Shown piece after piece: positions 19,492 to 28,729 of a stretch of DNA of 64,000 nt. The stretch spans positions 50,130 through 114,129 of the forward strand of contig CANNFQ010000014.1 of assembly GCA_947503925.1 (NCBI GenBank). Reading direction: 5' to 3'. Position 1 is the stretch's first letter. Every line of letters begins with the position of its first letter. Below the pieces are notes generated by a model that searched no databases, had not been told where the DNA came from, and worked only from the letters and a program-made list of their open reading frames with translations. The translations under genes and the position numbers were made by a program. Source of the stretch: an uncultured Paracoccaceae bacterium. GTDB taxonomy: Bacteria; Pseudomonadota; Alphaproteobacteria; Rhodobacterales; Rhodobacteraceae.

Positions 19492-21831
19492 TCAACTGCG
19501 TTTGGCCAGCATATTGGCAATCAGCCTGAATGCGCCGGGCGTCAACTTCTCCATTTGATGATGCAGGATCAAGGATGTGTGTATGTGGCGGCCTTGGCCA
19601 ATATCGGCGCATAGCAATGCGCCCCGTTGTGCTGTTTCATCCGGGTCGCTCATTTCAAGCAGCGGTGTGTAGGCGGCATCCCAGTCCCTCGCGAAATAGA
19701 GCCCGCGTTCCTTGTGCCAGCCATCCCAGTCTGCCGGCCCGATCTGATTGGGATGGTTCAGTATCGGATGATCGGGGGCAATATGTGTCACATGGGCGGT
19801 TTCATCTGTGATCCGCCAGCGCAGCGATGGCTGTCCGATTTCAAGCCTGTGTGGCGGTATCGTATCCGGATTCCAGTTATCCCATGGCCGGTGATACAGC
19901 GTCACCAGCGTGCCACCCTCGCGAATCCAAGCGTGAAGGCAGGGCATGGCCTCTGCCAGTCCGGGGCGGGATTTCATTGCGAAGATCCCGATTACTATCG
20001 TGTCCATTGCGGCCAGCGCGGCGTCGGTGAGTGTTGTGTCCGAAAAATCAGTGAGATTGACCCCAAGGCGCGCAAGCCAATGGCCCACCCGATCATTGCC
20101 GCCGCCGACATAACCCACTGCCACATCCGGCAATTGGGCATTCACGATACATATCCGCGTCACAGCCGGGCTGGCGAGGACCCGTGGCGCGATGTGATCC
20201 CGTCTGAGATGACGTACGCTATGCGCCGGTTTGTCTTGCAGGGTCAGCGTGGCGTTATAAATCCCCTCGACAGCATCGTCCGGCACGGTGACGACAAATC
20301 CGCTGTCAGCCTCCGACACCGTCCACCTATCGGGCACTTGCAAGGCGGGTTTTGCCGCAGCCGGTGATATAGCGTCGACCGCGATCATTACCTCACGGCG
20401 GCTGTCAGCGAGATTGATAACCTCGGCCATTGGCGACAGCGATGCAGATCGCGGTGCACTTACGACAGGCGGGACCTCAAATGGCTTGGCGACGATGCAA
20501 TCAATGCCATGCACTGACAATTCGAGGTCAATGCAGGGCGCCTGTGGTTGTCCCGGCAGATAGATTGCGGGGTAGGGATCGCTTGTGGCGGCATCCGCGT
20601 CCAAAGTGATGGTGTCCCCATCCAGCACCCACCCTGATGGCAGATTTGGTGTCAGGCGCAGATCGCCGATATCTGTTGCCGCTTCCGATTGCCACCGTGT
20701 TTGATTGCCGGGATGCAACATGTCTTGTGACAGTACCGCCCGAGCATCGACCCCTGCAGCCAGATGGATGACCTGCGACAACTGCTGTTCCTTGCGGGAG
20801 AGCTTGTGTCCAATCACCGCCATACTGTCCGCCGGGCAGTTGGCCATGGCGTTTCGAAGCGCCTTCAAGGCGATGCAGGCTTGTCGTAAAACCTGCGATG
20901 CATCAGGAAATGCGGCTATGGCGGCGTCACATGCATCCTGCGCTGCCCCGACACCTGGGAGGTCCAGATCGCGCAGGTTTTGCGCCAAGCCGGATGTCAG
21001 CGCCAGATCCGGGCCGGGCAGATGGGACGTTACAAGATGAAGTGGGAAATCCCGCTCTTGCCCCATGGGCACCCAGCGCCCCATGCCTTGGGTGGCGTGC
21101 ATGACGCGGCTTTGTTGTGCGATATGTTCATAGGTCCAGCCCGTCACCGGGTCGCGACCGGCTGCAGGGAATGTCAGCGTGGCAGGCGGCGGGGGCAGAT
21201 CATCATCATAGGATTGCCCGGCCCCCGACCACGCTGGCAGATACATCTTTTTGACCTGCCAGGCCGGCAAAGTGCTGCCGTCAAAAGCGACATCCGCTGC
21301 GAACGTCATGACGTCATGCGCTGCCTCTGTCATTGCCCGGTGGTGACCATGTTGGCCGGGTACATCCAGAAAGGTGGGGCAAATGATATCGGGTTTTTCG
21401 GTGCGAATGATGTCGACGAACCGTGCCAATGTGCGGTTGCGCCCCCATTTCGCCAGCGTCTCTTTCCCCGATTTGGAGAAACCAAAATCGAATATCGTGT
21501 CATCGGGGCTGACCGATAACCAATACATCCGCAAATCCAGCCGGTCGCAGGCGGCTTCCATCTCGGCGGTGCGCAGCACGCCGAGCGCTTCGGTGGTTTC
21601 TGTGCCGATGTCGTTTTGTCCGCCTTCACCCCTTGTGGAACAGGCGTAAGAGACGTCGATCCCGTCGCGAAACCGCATGGCGGCAAGCATGGCTGATATC
21701 TCGTCATCCGGGTGTGCGCCTGTATTCATGAAGGATACGGTGGATTTGAGGGCCGTCAGCGCCTGCCAGAGCGCTGTGATCCGGGGCCGGTCGCGTTCGG
21801 CAGCAATACGGGCTTGGTCAGTGATGGGCAT
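19492..21831 (-). CDS. PIG-L/LmbE-family deacetylase, multidomain
   Basis: N-terminal AHPDDEIS motif plus HGHHRAM; 779 aa with a C-terminal region resembling a GATase1-like fold. Confidence 0.8.
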   Translation of the reverse strand: MPITDQARIAAERDRPRITALWQALTALKSTVSFMNTGAHPDDEISAMLAAMRFRDGIDVSYACSTRGEGGQNDIGTETTEALGVLRTAEMEAACDRLDLRMYWLSVSPDDTIFDFGFSKSGKETLAKWGRNRTLARFVDIIRTEKPDIICPTFLDVPGQHGHHRAMTEAAHDVMTFAADVAFDGSTLPAWQVKKMYLPAWSGAGQSYDDDLPPPPATLTFPAAGRDPVTGWTYEHIAQQSRVMHATQGMGRWVPMGQERDFPLHLVTSHLPGPDLALTSGLAQNLRDLDLPGVGAAQDACDAAIAAFPDASQVLRQACIALKALRNAMANCPADSMAVIGHKLSRKEQQLSQVIHLAAGVDARAVLSQDMLHPGNQTRWQSEAATDIGDLRLTPNLPSGWVLDGDTITLDADAATSDPYPAIYLPGQPQAPCIDLELSVHGIDCIVAKPFEVPPVVSAPRSASLSPMAEVINLADSRREVMIAVDAISPAAAKPALQVPDRWTVSEADSGFVVTVPDDAVEGIYNATLTLQDKPAHSVRHLRRDHIAPRVLASPAVTRICIVNAQLPDVAVGYVGGGNDRVGHWLARLGVNLTDFSDTTLTDAALAAMDTIVIGIFAMKSRPGLAEAMPCLHAWIREGGTLVTLYHRPWDNWNPDTIPPHRLEIGQPSLRWRITDETAHVTHIAPDHPILNHPNQIGPADWDGWHKERGLYFARDWDAAYTPLLEMSDPDETAQRGALLCADIGQGRHIHTSLILHHQMEKLTPGAFRLIANMLAKRS

Positions 21832-21843
21832 GTATCATGTCCT

Positions 21844-23010
21844 TTAATGCACATGCGACAGCGGTGCGGTCAGCGCGCGGTTGAGGATAAGGGCAGCAGC
21901 GCCCAGCGTCGCTGTCATCCGCCCGGACGCACCCAATATCAGGCGCGGATGCGGTGCGTGTGGCCGGTTTGACACCGACAGGTCCGGCAGGGGCGTGTGG
22001 GCGACGAAATGTTTCAATATGGCGTTGGGCATTGCCCCGCCCAAGACAACGGTTTGCGGATCAAACAGGTTTTCGACAATCGCAACTGCGTGTCCCAGTG
22101 CATCACATGCCGTGTCCAGCCATGCCATGAGTGCAGCATTTTTTTGTGCAAAAAGCCGGTCAAGCGCGTCGATGTCATGAACATCTAGCCCCGCATTCAT
22201 CAAATGCCGCTGCACGGACAGCCGGCTAACCACATCTTCCAGTTTGGCATGTGGGCCGGGTACGGGAATGTGTCCGATCTCGCCCGCATTGCCATAAGCG
22301 CCCTGCACCAGCTGTCCATCATGGATCAGGCCAAGTCCCAGACCAGTCCCGAAATAGAGATAGGCGTATGACCGCATCTCTTGTGCTGTGCCGGTGATCC
22401 GTTCCGCCATTGCGGCGGCGTTGGCGTCATTGCTGAGCACAATCGGCAGATCCATGGCTTTCGAAAACAGGGCCGTGGCGTCAACCTCTTGCCAGCCTGT
22501 AAGATCGGTGCCCATTCCGGCGATGCCTGTCAGCCCAAAAGGGCCGGGCATGACGATACCCGCCCCCAACATGCGCCCGCGTGCCATTGGCACCTGATCC
22601 AGGGCGCGGGCATAGACGGCGGTAACTTGATCGAGGACGATTTCAGGGGCGGTGCCCGTGAGCGCGACCCGTTCTTTTGTGACAGCCTGACCAGTCAGAT
22701 CAAGGAGTGCCGCGAAAACCGCGTCCGGACGCACCTCTACCCCCAAGGCGTAACCGCCTGTTGGATTAAGCGCATATTGGATCGCCGGCTGGCCGCGTCC
22801 GACGCTAAGCCGCCCCTTTTCAATGAGCATCCCGTCATCTGACAGTTCTGCAATGATATTGCTGACTGTTTGCGTGGTCAGTGCCAGGGTCCGCGCTATT
22901 TCTGCACGCCCGATGGTGCCTGCCAAATGGACCTGTCCCAATACTGCCTGCCGGTTGCGATGCCGGGACCGTTCGGCATTGCTGCCTTGTTGAAGCGGAA
23001 TGGAAATCAT
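21844..23010 (-). CDS. ROK-family transcriptional regulator
   Basis: N-terminal HTH (GRAEIARTLALTTQTVSNIIAELSDDGML) plus ROK domain (GAGIVMPGPFG, YLYFGTGLGLGLI, GNAGEIGHIPV). Confidence 0.88.
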   Translation of the reverse strand: MISIPLQQGSNAERSRHRNRQAVLGQVHLAGTIGRAEIARTLALTTQTVSNIIAELSDDGMLIEKGRLSVGRGQPAIQYALNPTGGYALGVEVRPDAVFAALLDLTGQAVTKERVALTGTAPEIVLDQVTAVYARALDQVPMARGRMLGAGIVMPGPFGLTGIAGMGTDLTGWQEVDATALFSKAMDLPIVLSNDANAAAMAERITGTAQEMRSYAYLYFGTGLGLGLIHDGQLVQGAYGNAGEIGHIPVPGPHAKLEDVVSRLSVQRHLMNAGLDVHDIDALDRLFAQKNAALMAWLDTACDALGHAVAIVENLFDPQTVVLGGAMPNAILKHFVAHTPLPDLSVSNRPHAPHPRLILGASGRMTATLGAAALILNRALTAPLSHVH

Positions 23011-23021
23011 AAAAACGGATT

Positions 23022-23052
23022 AACTCAATTGAATTGAATTATCAATCGAGTT
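23022..23052. promoter_or_regulatory. Operator-like inverted repeat between the ROK gene and the ABC operon
   Basis: AACTCAATTGA-N9-TCAATCGAGTT, 10/11 complementary arms. Confidence 0.5.
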
Positions 23053-23070
23053 GCGTTAACCCTTAACGCA
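23052..23070. promoter_or_regulatory. Second operator-like palindrome in the same intergenic region
   Basis: TGCGTTAA-CCC-TTAACGCA, perfect 8-3-8 inverted repeat. Confidence 0.45.
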
Positions 23071-23107
23071 TAAGCCCGAAAACGGGCCACCACGCCACCA
23101 TGGGAGA

Positions 23108-24373
23108 ATGACGATGAAAGCACATTTGAAAGGTCTGGTCCTTGCCGGACTGACATCCTCTGCCGCACTTCTTGCAAGTGCCGCCAACGCAGTCGAGATT
23201 GAGTATTGGCAGTATTTTTTTGATGCCCGGGTTGAGGCGATGGAGACGCTGATCGAGAATTTTGAGGCGGCAAACCCCGACATCACCGTCACCATGACAC
23301 ATTTTCCCTATGCAGATTATCGCACCAAGGTTGCTGCGGCGATTCCGGCTGGCGAGGGGCCGGATGTGGTGCAGCTGTTTTACGGCTGGCTGAACGATTA
23401 TGTTGAGGCTGAGTTGATCCAGCCGCTGCCTGCCGACACGTTCCCAGCAGTCCAGATTGACTCAGACTTCTTCCCAATGGTGCAGGCCATGAAGGATGGC
23501 GACAACTATTGGGCCCTGCCAACGGCTGTCCGGTCGCTTGCCTTGTTTTACAATGAACGGCTGTTTGAAGAGGCTGGGATAGATGGCCCGCCGGAAACGC
23601 TGGATGAATTGATGGAAACCGCCGCCGCCCTGACAAAGCTGGATGGTGCAGGCAACATTACGCAGGTTGGCATTACCGCAGGTATGACCGCGCAGGACCA
23701 CCATTGGTGGCGTGAAGGTTTGGTGCGCCAGTTTGGTGGTGATCCCTATGCAGATGATTATCAGACAGTGAACTACAACACAGATGCTGGTGCTGCGGCT
23801 TTGGGTTTCTACACCGATATGTTCCTTGGCGATCCGCCCGTCACCGCCATTGGCTTTATGGATGAACCGCAAGCCGCGTTTAAGGCCGGTCGTGCGGGCA
23901 TGCATATTGATGGGTCATTCCGCATTGGGTCGCTGAACGGGACGCGCGGCCTGAAATGGGGTGTCACGGAATTGCCCGCGAATGCTGATGGCACGCGGTC
24001 GAACTATTCCTCTTACTGGGTTAACGCGATTACCACGAAGGCCGAGGGCGAAAAATACGACGCATCCGTGAAGTTCATGCAATATATCACCTCTGACGAG
24101 GCGATGCAGATCTGGCTGGATACGGTTGGTGAATTGCCCGCAAAACCATCTGTCGGCCTGACCGAAGCGAACGCCAATGATGAAACATTCGGCCCGTTCA
24201 TCCGCGGCCTTGCCTATGCCAACACAACGAAATTCGCCAATGAATCCGGTCAGCGTCAGCTGATGGTTGAAATGGTTGAGCGAATCCAGCTGGAAGGGAT
24301 GGACCCTGCTGAAAGCTTGGCCATCGCGGCGGAGGCGGAGCAAAAGCTGCTCGACGAGTACTACGCCGAATAA
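23108..24373 (+). CDS. Carbohydrate ABC transporter substrate-binding protein
   Basis: Signal peptide (LVLAGLTSSAALLASAANA) and extracellular solute-binding family 1 architecture (FPYADYRTKVAAAIPAGEGPDVVQLFYGW). Confidence 0.88.
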   Translation: MTMKAHLKGLVLAGLTSSAALLASAANAVEIEYWQYFFDARVEAMETLIENFEAANPDITVTMTHFPYADYRTKVAAAIPAGEGPDVVQLFYGWLNDYVEAELIQPLPADTFPAVQIDSDFFPMVQAMKDGDNYWALPTAVRSLALFYNERLFEEAGIDGPPETLDELMETAAALTKLDGAGNITQVGITAGMTAQDHHWWREGLVRQFGGDPYADDYQTVNYNTDAGAAALGFYTDMFLGDPPVTAIGFMDEPQAAFKAGRAGMHIDGSFRIGSLNGTRGLKWGVTELPANADGTRSNYSSYWVNAITTKAEGEKYDASVKFMQYITSDEAMQIWLDTVGELPAKPSVGLTEANANDETFGPFIRGLAYANTTKFANESGQRQLMVEMVERIQLEGMDPAESLAIAAEAEQKLLDEYYAE

Positions 24374-24383
24374 ATCACGACCC

Positions 24384-24417
24384 GCCGTCCCGGATCTCCC
24401 GCCGGGGCGGCTTTTTC
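24384..24417 (+). terminator. Intrinsic-terminator-like hairpin between SBP and permease genes
   Basis: GCCGTCCCGG-ATCTCCCG-CCGGGGCGGC followed by TTTTTCTT. Confidence 0.7.
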
Positions 24418-24434
24418 TTCGTCAAGGGCGTGTG

Positions 24435-25322
24435 ATGTACCGCAATCTGACAATCCGCCAGAAACAGATCGTCTGGGCCTGGGCCTTTCTGGCCATTCCG
24501 GTGCTGTTTTACACCATCATCCGGTTCTATCCGACCGGCAACGCTGTCCTGATCAGTTTCCAGAACTGGAATCTGCTGGGTGATCGGACTTGGGCGGGCA
24601 TGGAGAATTACCAGAAGCTCTGGAACGATCCGGTATTCTGGAAAGTGTTCAAGAACACCTTTGTTTATCTGTTGCTGGGCACACCGATCAGCCTCGTGCT
24701 GTCGTTCGTCATCGCCTATCATCTGGACAAGCTGCGCTTCATGCATGGGTTCCTGCGCATGCTATATTTCCTGCCTTTCATGACATCAGCCGTGGCGATG
24801 GCCTGGGTCTGGCGCTGGTTTTATCAGGATGTGCCAATCGGGTTGTTCAACAACATCCTCGCCGGTTTCGGTATCCCGCAAGTCGCCTTCCTGCAATCCA
24901 CCACCAACGCATTGCCTGCTGTGTTGGCCCCGGCGGTCTGGGCCGGTCTGGGGTTTCAGGTCATTATCTTCATGGCGGGTCTGCGGGCCATCCCGACAAG
25001 CTATTACGAGGCCGCCAAGATTGATGGTGTCGGCTGGTTTACCGTGTTGACGCAGATCACGATTCCGCTGCTGCGGCCCACCATTGTGTTTATCGTCGTC
25101 TTTTCGTCTATCGGATTTCTGCGCATTTTTGATCACGTGTTCAACATGACGACGAACAATCCCGGTGGTCCGCTGAATGCGACCAAGCCGTTGGTTTTGA
25201 TGATCTATGACACGGCCTTTAACGGGTTTGACATGGGGTATGCTGCCGCACAAACGGTGGTGCTGTTCACCATCCTGCTGATTGTGTCGCTGATCCAGCT
25301 ACGCCTGCTGCGGAGCACATGA
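24435..25322 (+). CDS. Sugar ABC transporter permease (MalF-like)
   Basis: Start trimmed to MYRNLTIRQKQ; multiple TM segments and EAAKIDGVGWFTVLTQITIPLLRP (EAA motif). Confidence 0.88.
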   Translation: MYRNLTIRQKQIVWAWAFLAIPVLFYTIIRFYPTGNAVLISFQNWNLLGDRTWAGMENYQKLWNDPVFWKVFKNTFVYLLLGTPISLVLSFVIAYHLDKLRFMHGFLRMLYFLPFMTSAVAMAWVWRWFYQDVPIGLFNNILAGFGIPQVAFLQSTTNALPAVLAPAVWAGLGFQVIIFMAGLRAIPTSYYEAAKIDGVGWFTVLTQITIPLLRPTIVFIVVFSSIGFLRIFDHVFNMTTNNPGGPLNATKPLVLMIYDTAFNGFDMGYAAAQTVVLFTILLIVSLIQLRLLRST

Positions 25323-25323
25323 G

Positions 25324-26193
25324 ATGAGCGATATTGCCCCATCCGCCGATACCCTTTTGATGGCCAAGCCCGCGCCACGATCCCGTAACATGGGGCAGAT
25401 TCTTCGCTGGCTCATCCTGTTCATCGGCGGCATCGCGATGATCATGCCAATCGCCTACATGATCTCGACCTCCTTGAAATGGCCGCATGAGGTTTACAAC
25501 GTCAACCTCATCCCGGAAGAGCCGACGATTGAGAACTACACCTATGTGCTAGAGGACGGGCGGTTTTATTGGTGGTTCGTCAATTCCATCATCATCGCCA
25601 CGATCACGACGATCTGTAACCTGCTATTTGACAGCCTTGTTGGCTACACATTGTGCAAGTTCCGGTTTCCGGGCCGTACCATCGTATTCATCGCGATCTT
25701 GTCCACGCTGATGATCCCGACCGAAATGCTGGTGATCCCGTGGTATTTGATGTCGCAAGCCTTTGGCTGGCTGGACACTTATTGGGGCATCATGTTCCCG
25801 GGGCTGATGACGGCATTTGGCACGTTCCTGATGAAACAGTTTTTTGAATCCGTGCCCGATGATTTCATTGAAGCCGCCCGTATCGACGGGCTGAATGAGT
25901 TGCAGATTTGGTGGACGGTGGCCATGCCGCTGGTGAAACCGGCGCTCGCCGCGCTTGCGATTTTCGTGTTCTTGGGAAACTGGACCGCGTTTCTGTGGCC
26001 ACTGATCGTCACCAATTCCGTCGACATGTATACCATCCCCGTTGGCCTTTCGGGCTTTGGGGATGAGGCCGACGTGGCGTGGGAACTGATCATGACTGGG
26101 GCCGCCATAAGCACGATCCCGACCTTGATCGTGTTCTTGATCTTTCAACGCTTCATCATTCGCGGTGTGGTCATGGCGGGGTTGAAAGGATGA
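25324..26193 (+). CDS. Sugar ABC transporter permease (MalG-like)
   Basis: EAARIDGLNELQIWWTVAMPLVKPALAALAIF (EAA motif), multi-TM. Confidence 0.88.
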   Translation: MSDIAPSADTLLMAKPAPRSRNMGQILRWLILFIGGIAMIMPIAYMISTSLKWPHEVYNVNLIPEEPTIENYTYVLEDGRFYWWFVNSIIIATITTICNLLFDSLVGYTLCKFRFPGRTIVFIAILSTLMIPTEMLVIPWYLMSQAFGWLDTYWGIMFPGLMTAFGTFLMKQFFESVPDDFIEAARIDGLNELQIWWTVAMPLVKPALAALAIFVFLGNWTAFLWPLIVTNSVDMYTIPVGLSGFGDEADVAWELIMTGAAISTIPTLIVFLIFQRFIIRGVVMAGLKG

Positions 26194-27668
26194 CGGATAA
26201 CAGTGTTTTTCCGGATCCGACCTATAAAGACACCGTGCTGGCGCCGCTTTTTGAAGGGGTCAAAACCCACTACGCGGCCCATATGGCCGCGATCAATCAG
26301 GCCCATCTGGTGATGTTGGTTGAAACTGGCATCCTGTCCCTTGCCGATGGCCAGAAGATCGCCCGCGCACTGGCGGATATTGATGCCGAAACCGACATCG
26401 CCGCCCTAACGTATACCGGCGAATACGAGGATTATTTTTTCTACGTCGAAGCTGAGCTGCGCCGCCGTTTGGGTGATCTGGGTGGTGCCTTGCATACCGC
26501 CCGGTCGCGTAACGATATGGACCATACCCTGTTCAAGATGGCGTTGCGCAGCCGTGCGGGGGCGATGCTGGCCCAGATTAATGCGCTAAGTATGGCCTTG
26601 ATCGAAAAGGCCCGCGCGGAGCGGGATACATTGATTGTGGCCTATACTCATGGTCAACCCGCGCAGCCAACCACCTTCGGCCACTACCTTGGTGCGATGA
26701 TCGAGGTTTTGGGCCGTGATGCTCTGCGTTTGTCGGCTGCTATCGACGACCTTGGCCATTGCCCGATGGGTGCAGCGGCAATCACGACAACCGGGTTTCC
26801 AATTGACCGCAGCCGCATTGCGGCATTACTCGGCTTCGACGGGCCCTTGGTCAATTCCTATGGCTGCATTGCCTCTGTTGATTATGTCACCGGGCTTTAT
26901 TCTGCGATCAAGCTGGTGTTTCTGCATCTGGGCCGGGTGGTGCAGGATCTTGCCTTCTGGTCCAGCTTTGAGGTGGGTCAGCTTTATGTGCCCAACGCGC
27001 TTGTTCAGATCAGTTCGATCATGCCGCAAAAGCGTAATCCGGTGCCGATTGAGCATATGCGCCACCTCGCGTCTGTCACCTGCGGACGGTGTGACATGAC
27101 TATCAATACAATGCACAACACACCGTTTACCGACATGAATGACAGTGAAGGCGAGGTGCAGCAGGCTGGCTATGCCGCGTTCGACAGTGGCGGGCGTGTG
27201 CTGGAGCTGTTGACCGCATTTTTGCCTGCCTGTTCCATCAATGCAGCCAATGTGCGGCGCAATACAGATACGGCCAGTATCACGATTACCGAACTGGCTG
27301 ATTCGCTTGTCCGCGATGAAGGGCTCACATTTCGCCAAGCTCATGAAATCGCAGCTGCGGTCGCGCGGGACTTGAATGGCGCGCCGCTTTCAGACGGGTT
27401 TCAGGCATTTCAATCTGCATTCCGCACGGCCACAGACCGGGACACGGTGATGGATGAAGTGGCGTTTCGAACGGCAACAAGCCCGGAAACCTTCATCGGC
27501 CGTCGCGACCGTATCGGGGGCCCTGCACCGGCGGCGTTGGATGCGGCATTGGCCAGCTACCGACGCGATCTGGATGATCTTCGTGCCCGGGCGGACGGTC
27601 GTGTCACCCGCATTGTCACAGCGGGCGAAACACGCAGCACCGCATTTACCAAGTTACTGGAGACCTGA
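26190..27668 (+). CDS. Argininosuccinate lyase/fumarase-superfamily enzyme
   Basis: ATGA overlap with the upstream permease; TARSRNDMDHTLFKMALR, AYTHGQPAQPTTFGHYL and SSIMPQKRNPVPIEHMR signatures. Confidence 0.82.
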   Translation: MTDNSVFPDPTYKDTVLAPLFEGVKTHYAAHMAAINQAHLVMLVETGILSLADGQKIARALADIDAETDIAALTYTGEYEDYFFYVEAELRRRLGDLGGALHTARSRNDMDHTLFKMALRSRAGAMLAQINALSMALIEKARAERDTLIVAYTHGQPAQPTTFGHYLGAMIEVLGRDALRLSAAIDDLGHCPMGAAAITTTGFPIDRSRIAALLGFDGPLVNSYGCIASVDYVTGLYSAIKLVFLHLGRVVQDLAFWSSFEVGQLYVPNALVQISSIMPQKRNPVPIEHMRHLASVTCGRCDMTINTMHNTPFTDMNDSEGEVQQAGYAAFDSGGRVLELLTAFLPACSINAANVRRNTDTASITITELADSLVRDEGLTFRQAHEIAAAVARDLNGAPLSDGFQAFQSAFRTATDRDTVMDEVAFRTATSPETFIGRRDRIGGPAPAALDAALASYRRDLDDLRARADGRVTRIVTAGETRSTAFTKLLET

Positions 27669-27670
27669 TC

Positions 27671-28729
27671 TTGGCCAATCTCGCATTGCGATCCCTTACT
27701 AAATCATATGGCGCGACAGAGGTGCTGCACGGTATCTCGCTTGATGTCGCCGATGGGGAGTTTGTGGTTCTGGTCGGCCCATCGGGATGCGGGAAATCCA
27801 CGACCTTGCGTATGATCGCAGGGCTGGAAGAAACGACGTCCGGGATCATCGAAATTGGCGGGCGCGAGGTGAATAACCTTGAACCCAAGGAACGCGATAT
27901 CGCCATGGTGTTTCAGAATTACGCCATCTATCCGCATATGTCGGTGAAAAAGAATATCGCCTTTGGCTTGCGGTCATCCAAAATGCCCAAGGCAGACAAG
28001 GAAAAGCGCATTCAGGAGGTTGCGGGTATTCTGGATATGGTTGATCTGCTGGATCGCAAACCAAGTCAGTTGTCAGGGGGGCAACGCCAGCGGGTCGCGA
28101 TTGGCCGCGCGATGGTGCGTGATCCTGCGGTGTTTTTATTCGACGAACCGCTGTCGAACCTAGATGCGCAGCTGCGCACCCAGATGCGGTTGGAAATCAA
28201 GAAGCTGCACCAGCGCGTCGGCAATACGATCATCTTTGTGACCCATGATCAGGTTGAAGCTATGACAATGGCAGACCGTATCGTCATCATGAAAGATGGC
28301 CATATTCAGCAGGTCGGCACACCGGAGGAGGTGTTTCACAGCCCCGCGAACACGTTTGTGGCGCGGTTTATCGGGGCGCCGTCGATGAACTTGCTTGACG
28401 GGCGTTTGAACGGTACGCAGGTCACCCTTGATGCGGGCAATACAGTCGATGTGCCGGAAGTGCCGGGTAGTGGCGATCAGGCAGTGTTACTGGGTGTGCG
28501 CCCCGATGATTTGCACCCGGACAGCACCAATCCAATTATCACCGGAACGGTCACGTTGCGTGAACCCCTGGGGGCGGAGACACTGATTTATGTTGAGACA
28601 CCATCGGGTGAAATCATCGCGAAGGCCGATGGCCGCACCCCCCCACAGGTAGGCGCCACTGTCCAGTTGGGTGCTGATCCCGAAAACCTGCATATCTTTG
28701 ATTCTGTCAACGGGGACGCGTTGTCGTGA
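27671..28729 (+). CDS. Sugar ABC transporter ATP-binding protein (MalK/UgpC-like)
   Basis: GPSGCGKSTTLRMIAGLE, LSGGQRQRVAIGRAMVRDP, VFLFDEPLSNLDAQLR. Confidence 0.92.
   Translation: MANLALRSLTKSYGATEVLHGISLDVADGEFVVLVGPSGCGKSTTLRMIAGLEETTSGIIEIGGREVNNLEPKERDIAMVFQNYAIYPHMSVKKNIAFGLRSSKMPKADKEKRIQEVAGILDMVDLLDRKPSQLSGGQRQRVAIGRAMVRDPAVFLFDEPLSNLDAQLRTQMRLEIKKLHQRVGNTIIFVTHDQVEAMTMADRIVIMKDGHIQQVGTPEEVFHSPANTFVARFIGAPSMNLLDGRLNGTQVTLDAGNTVDVPEVPGSGDQAVLLGVRPDDLHPDSTNPIITGTVTLREPLGAETLIYVETPSGEIIAKADGRTPPQVGATVQLGADPENLHIFDSVNGDALS

Noticed and set aside
19278-19520. 80-aa minus-strand ORF between the PIG-L and ATP-grasp genes
   Set aside because: Overlaps the PIG-L 3' end, has no family features, and lies in the probable promoter region.
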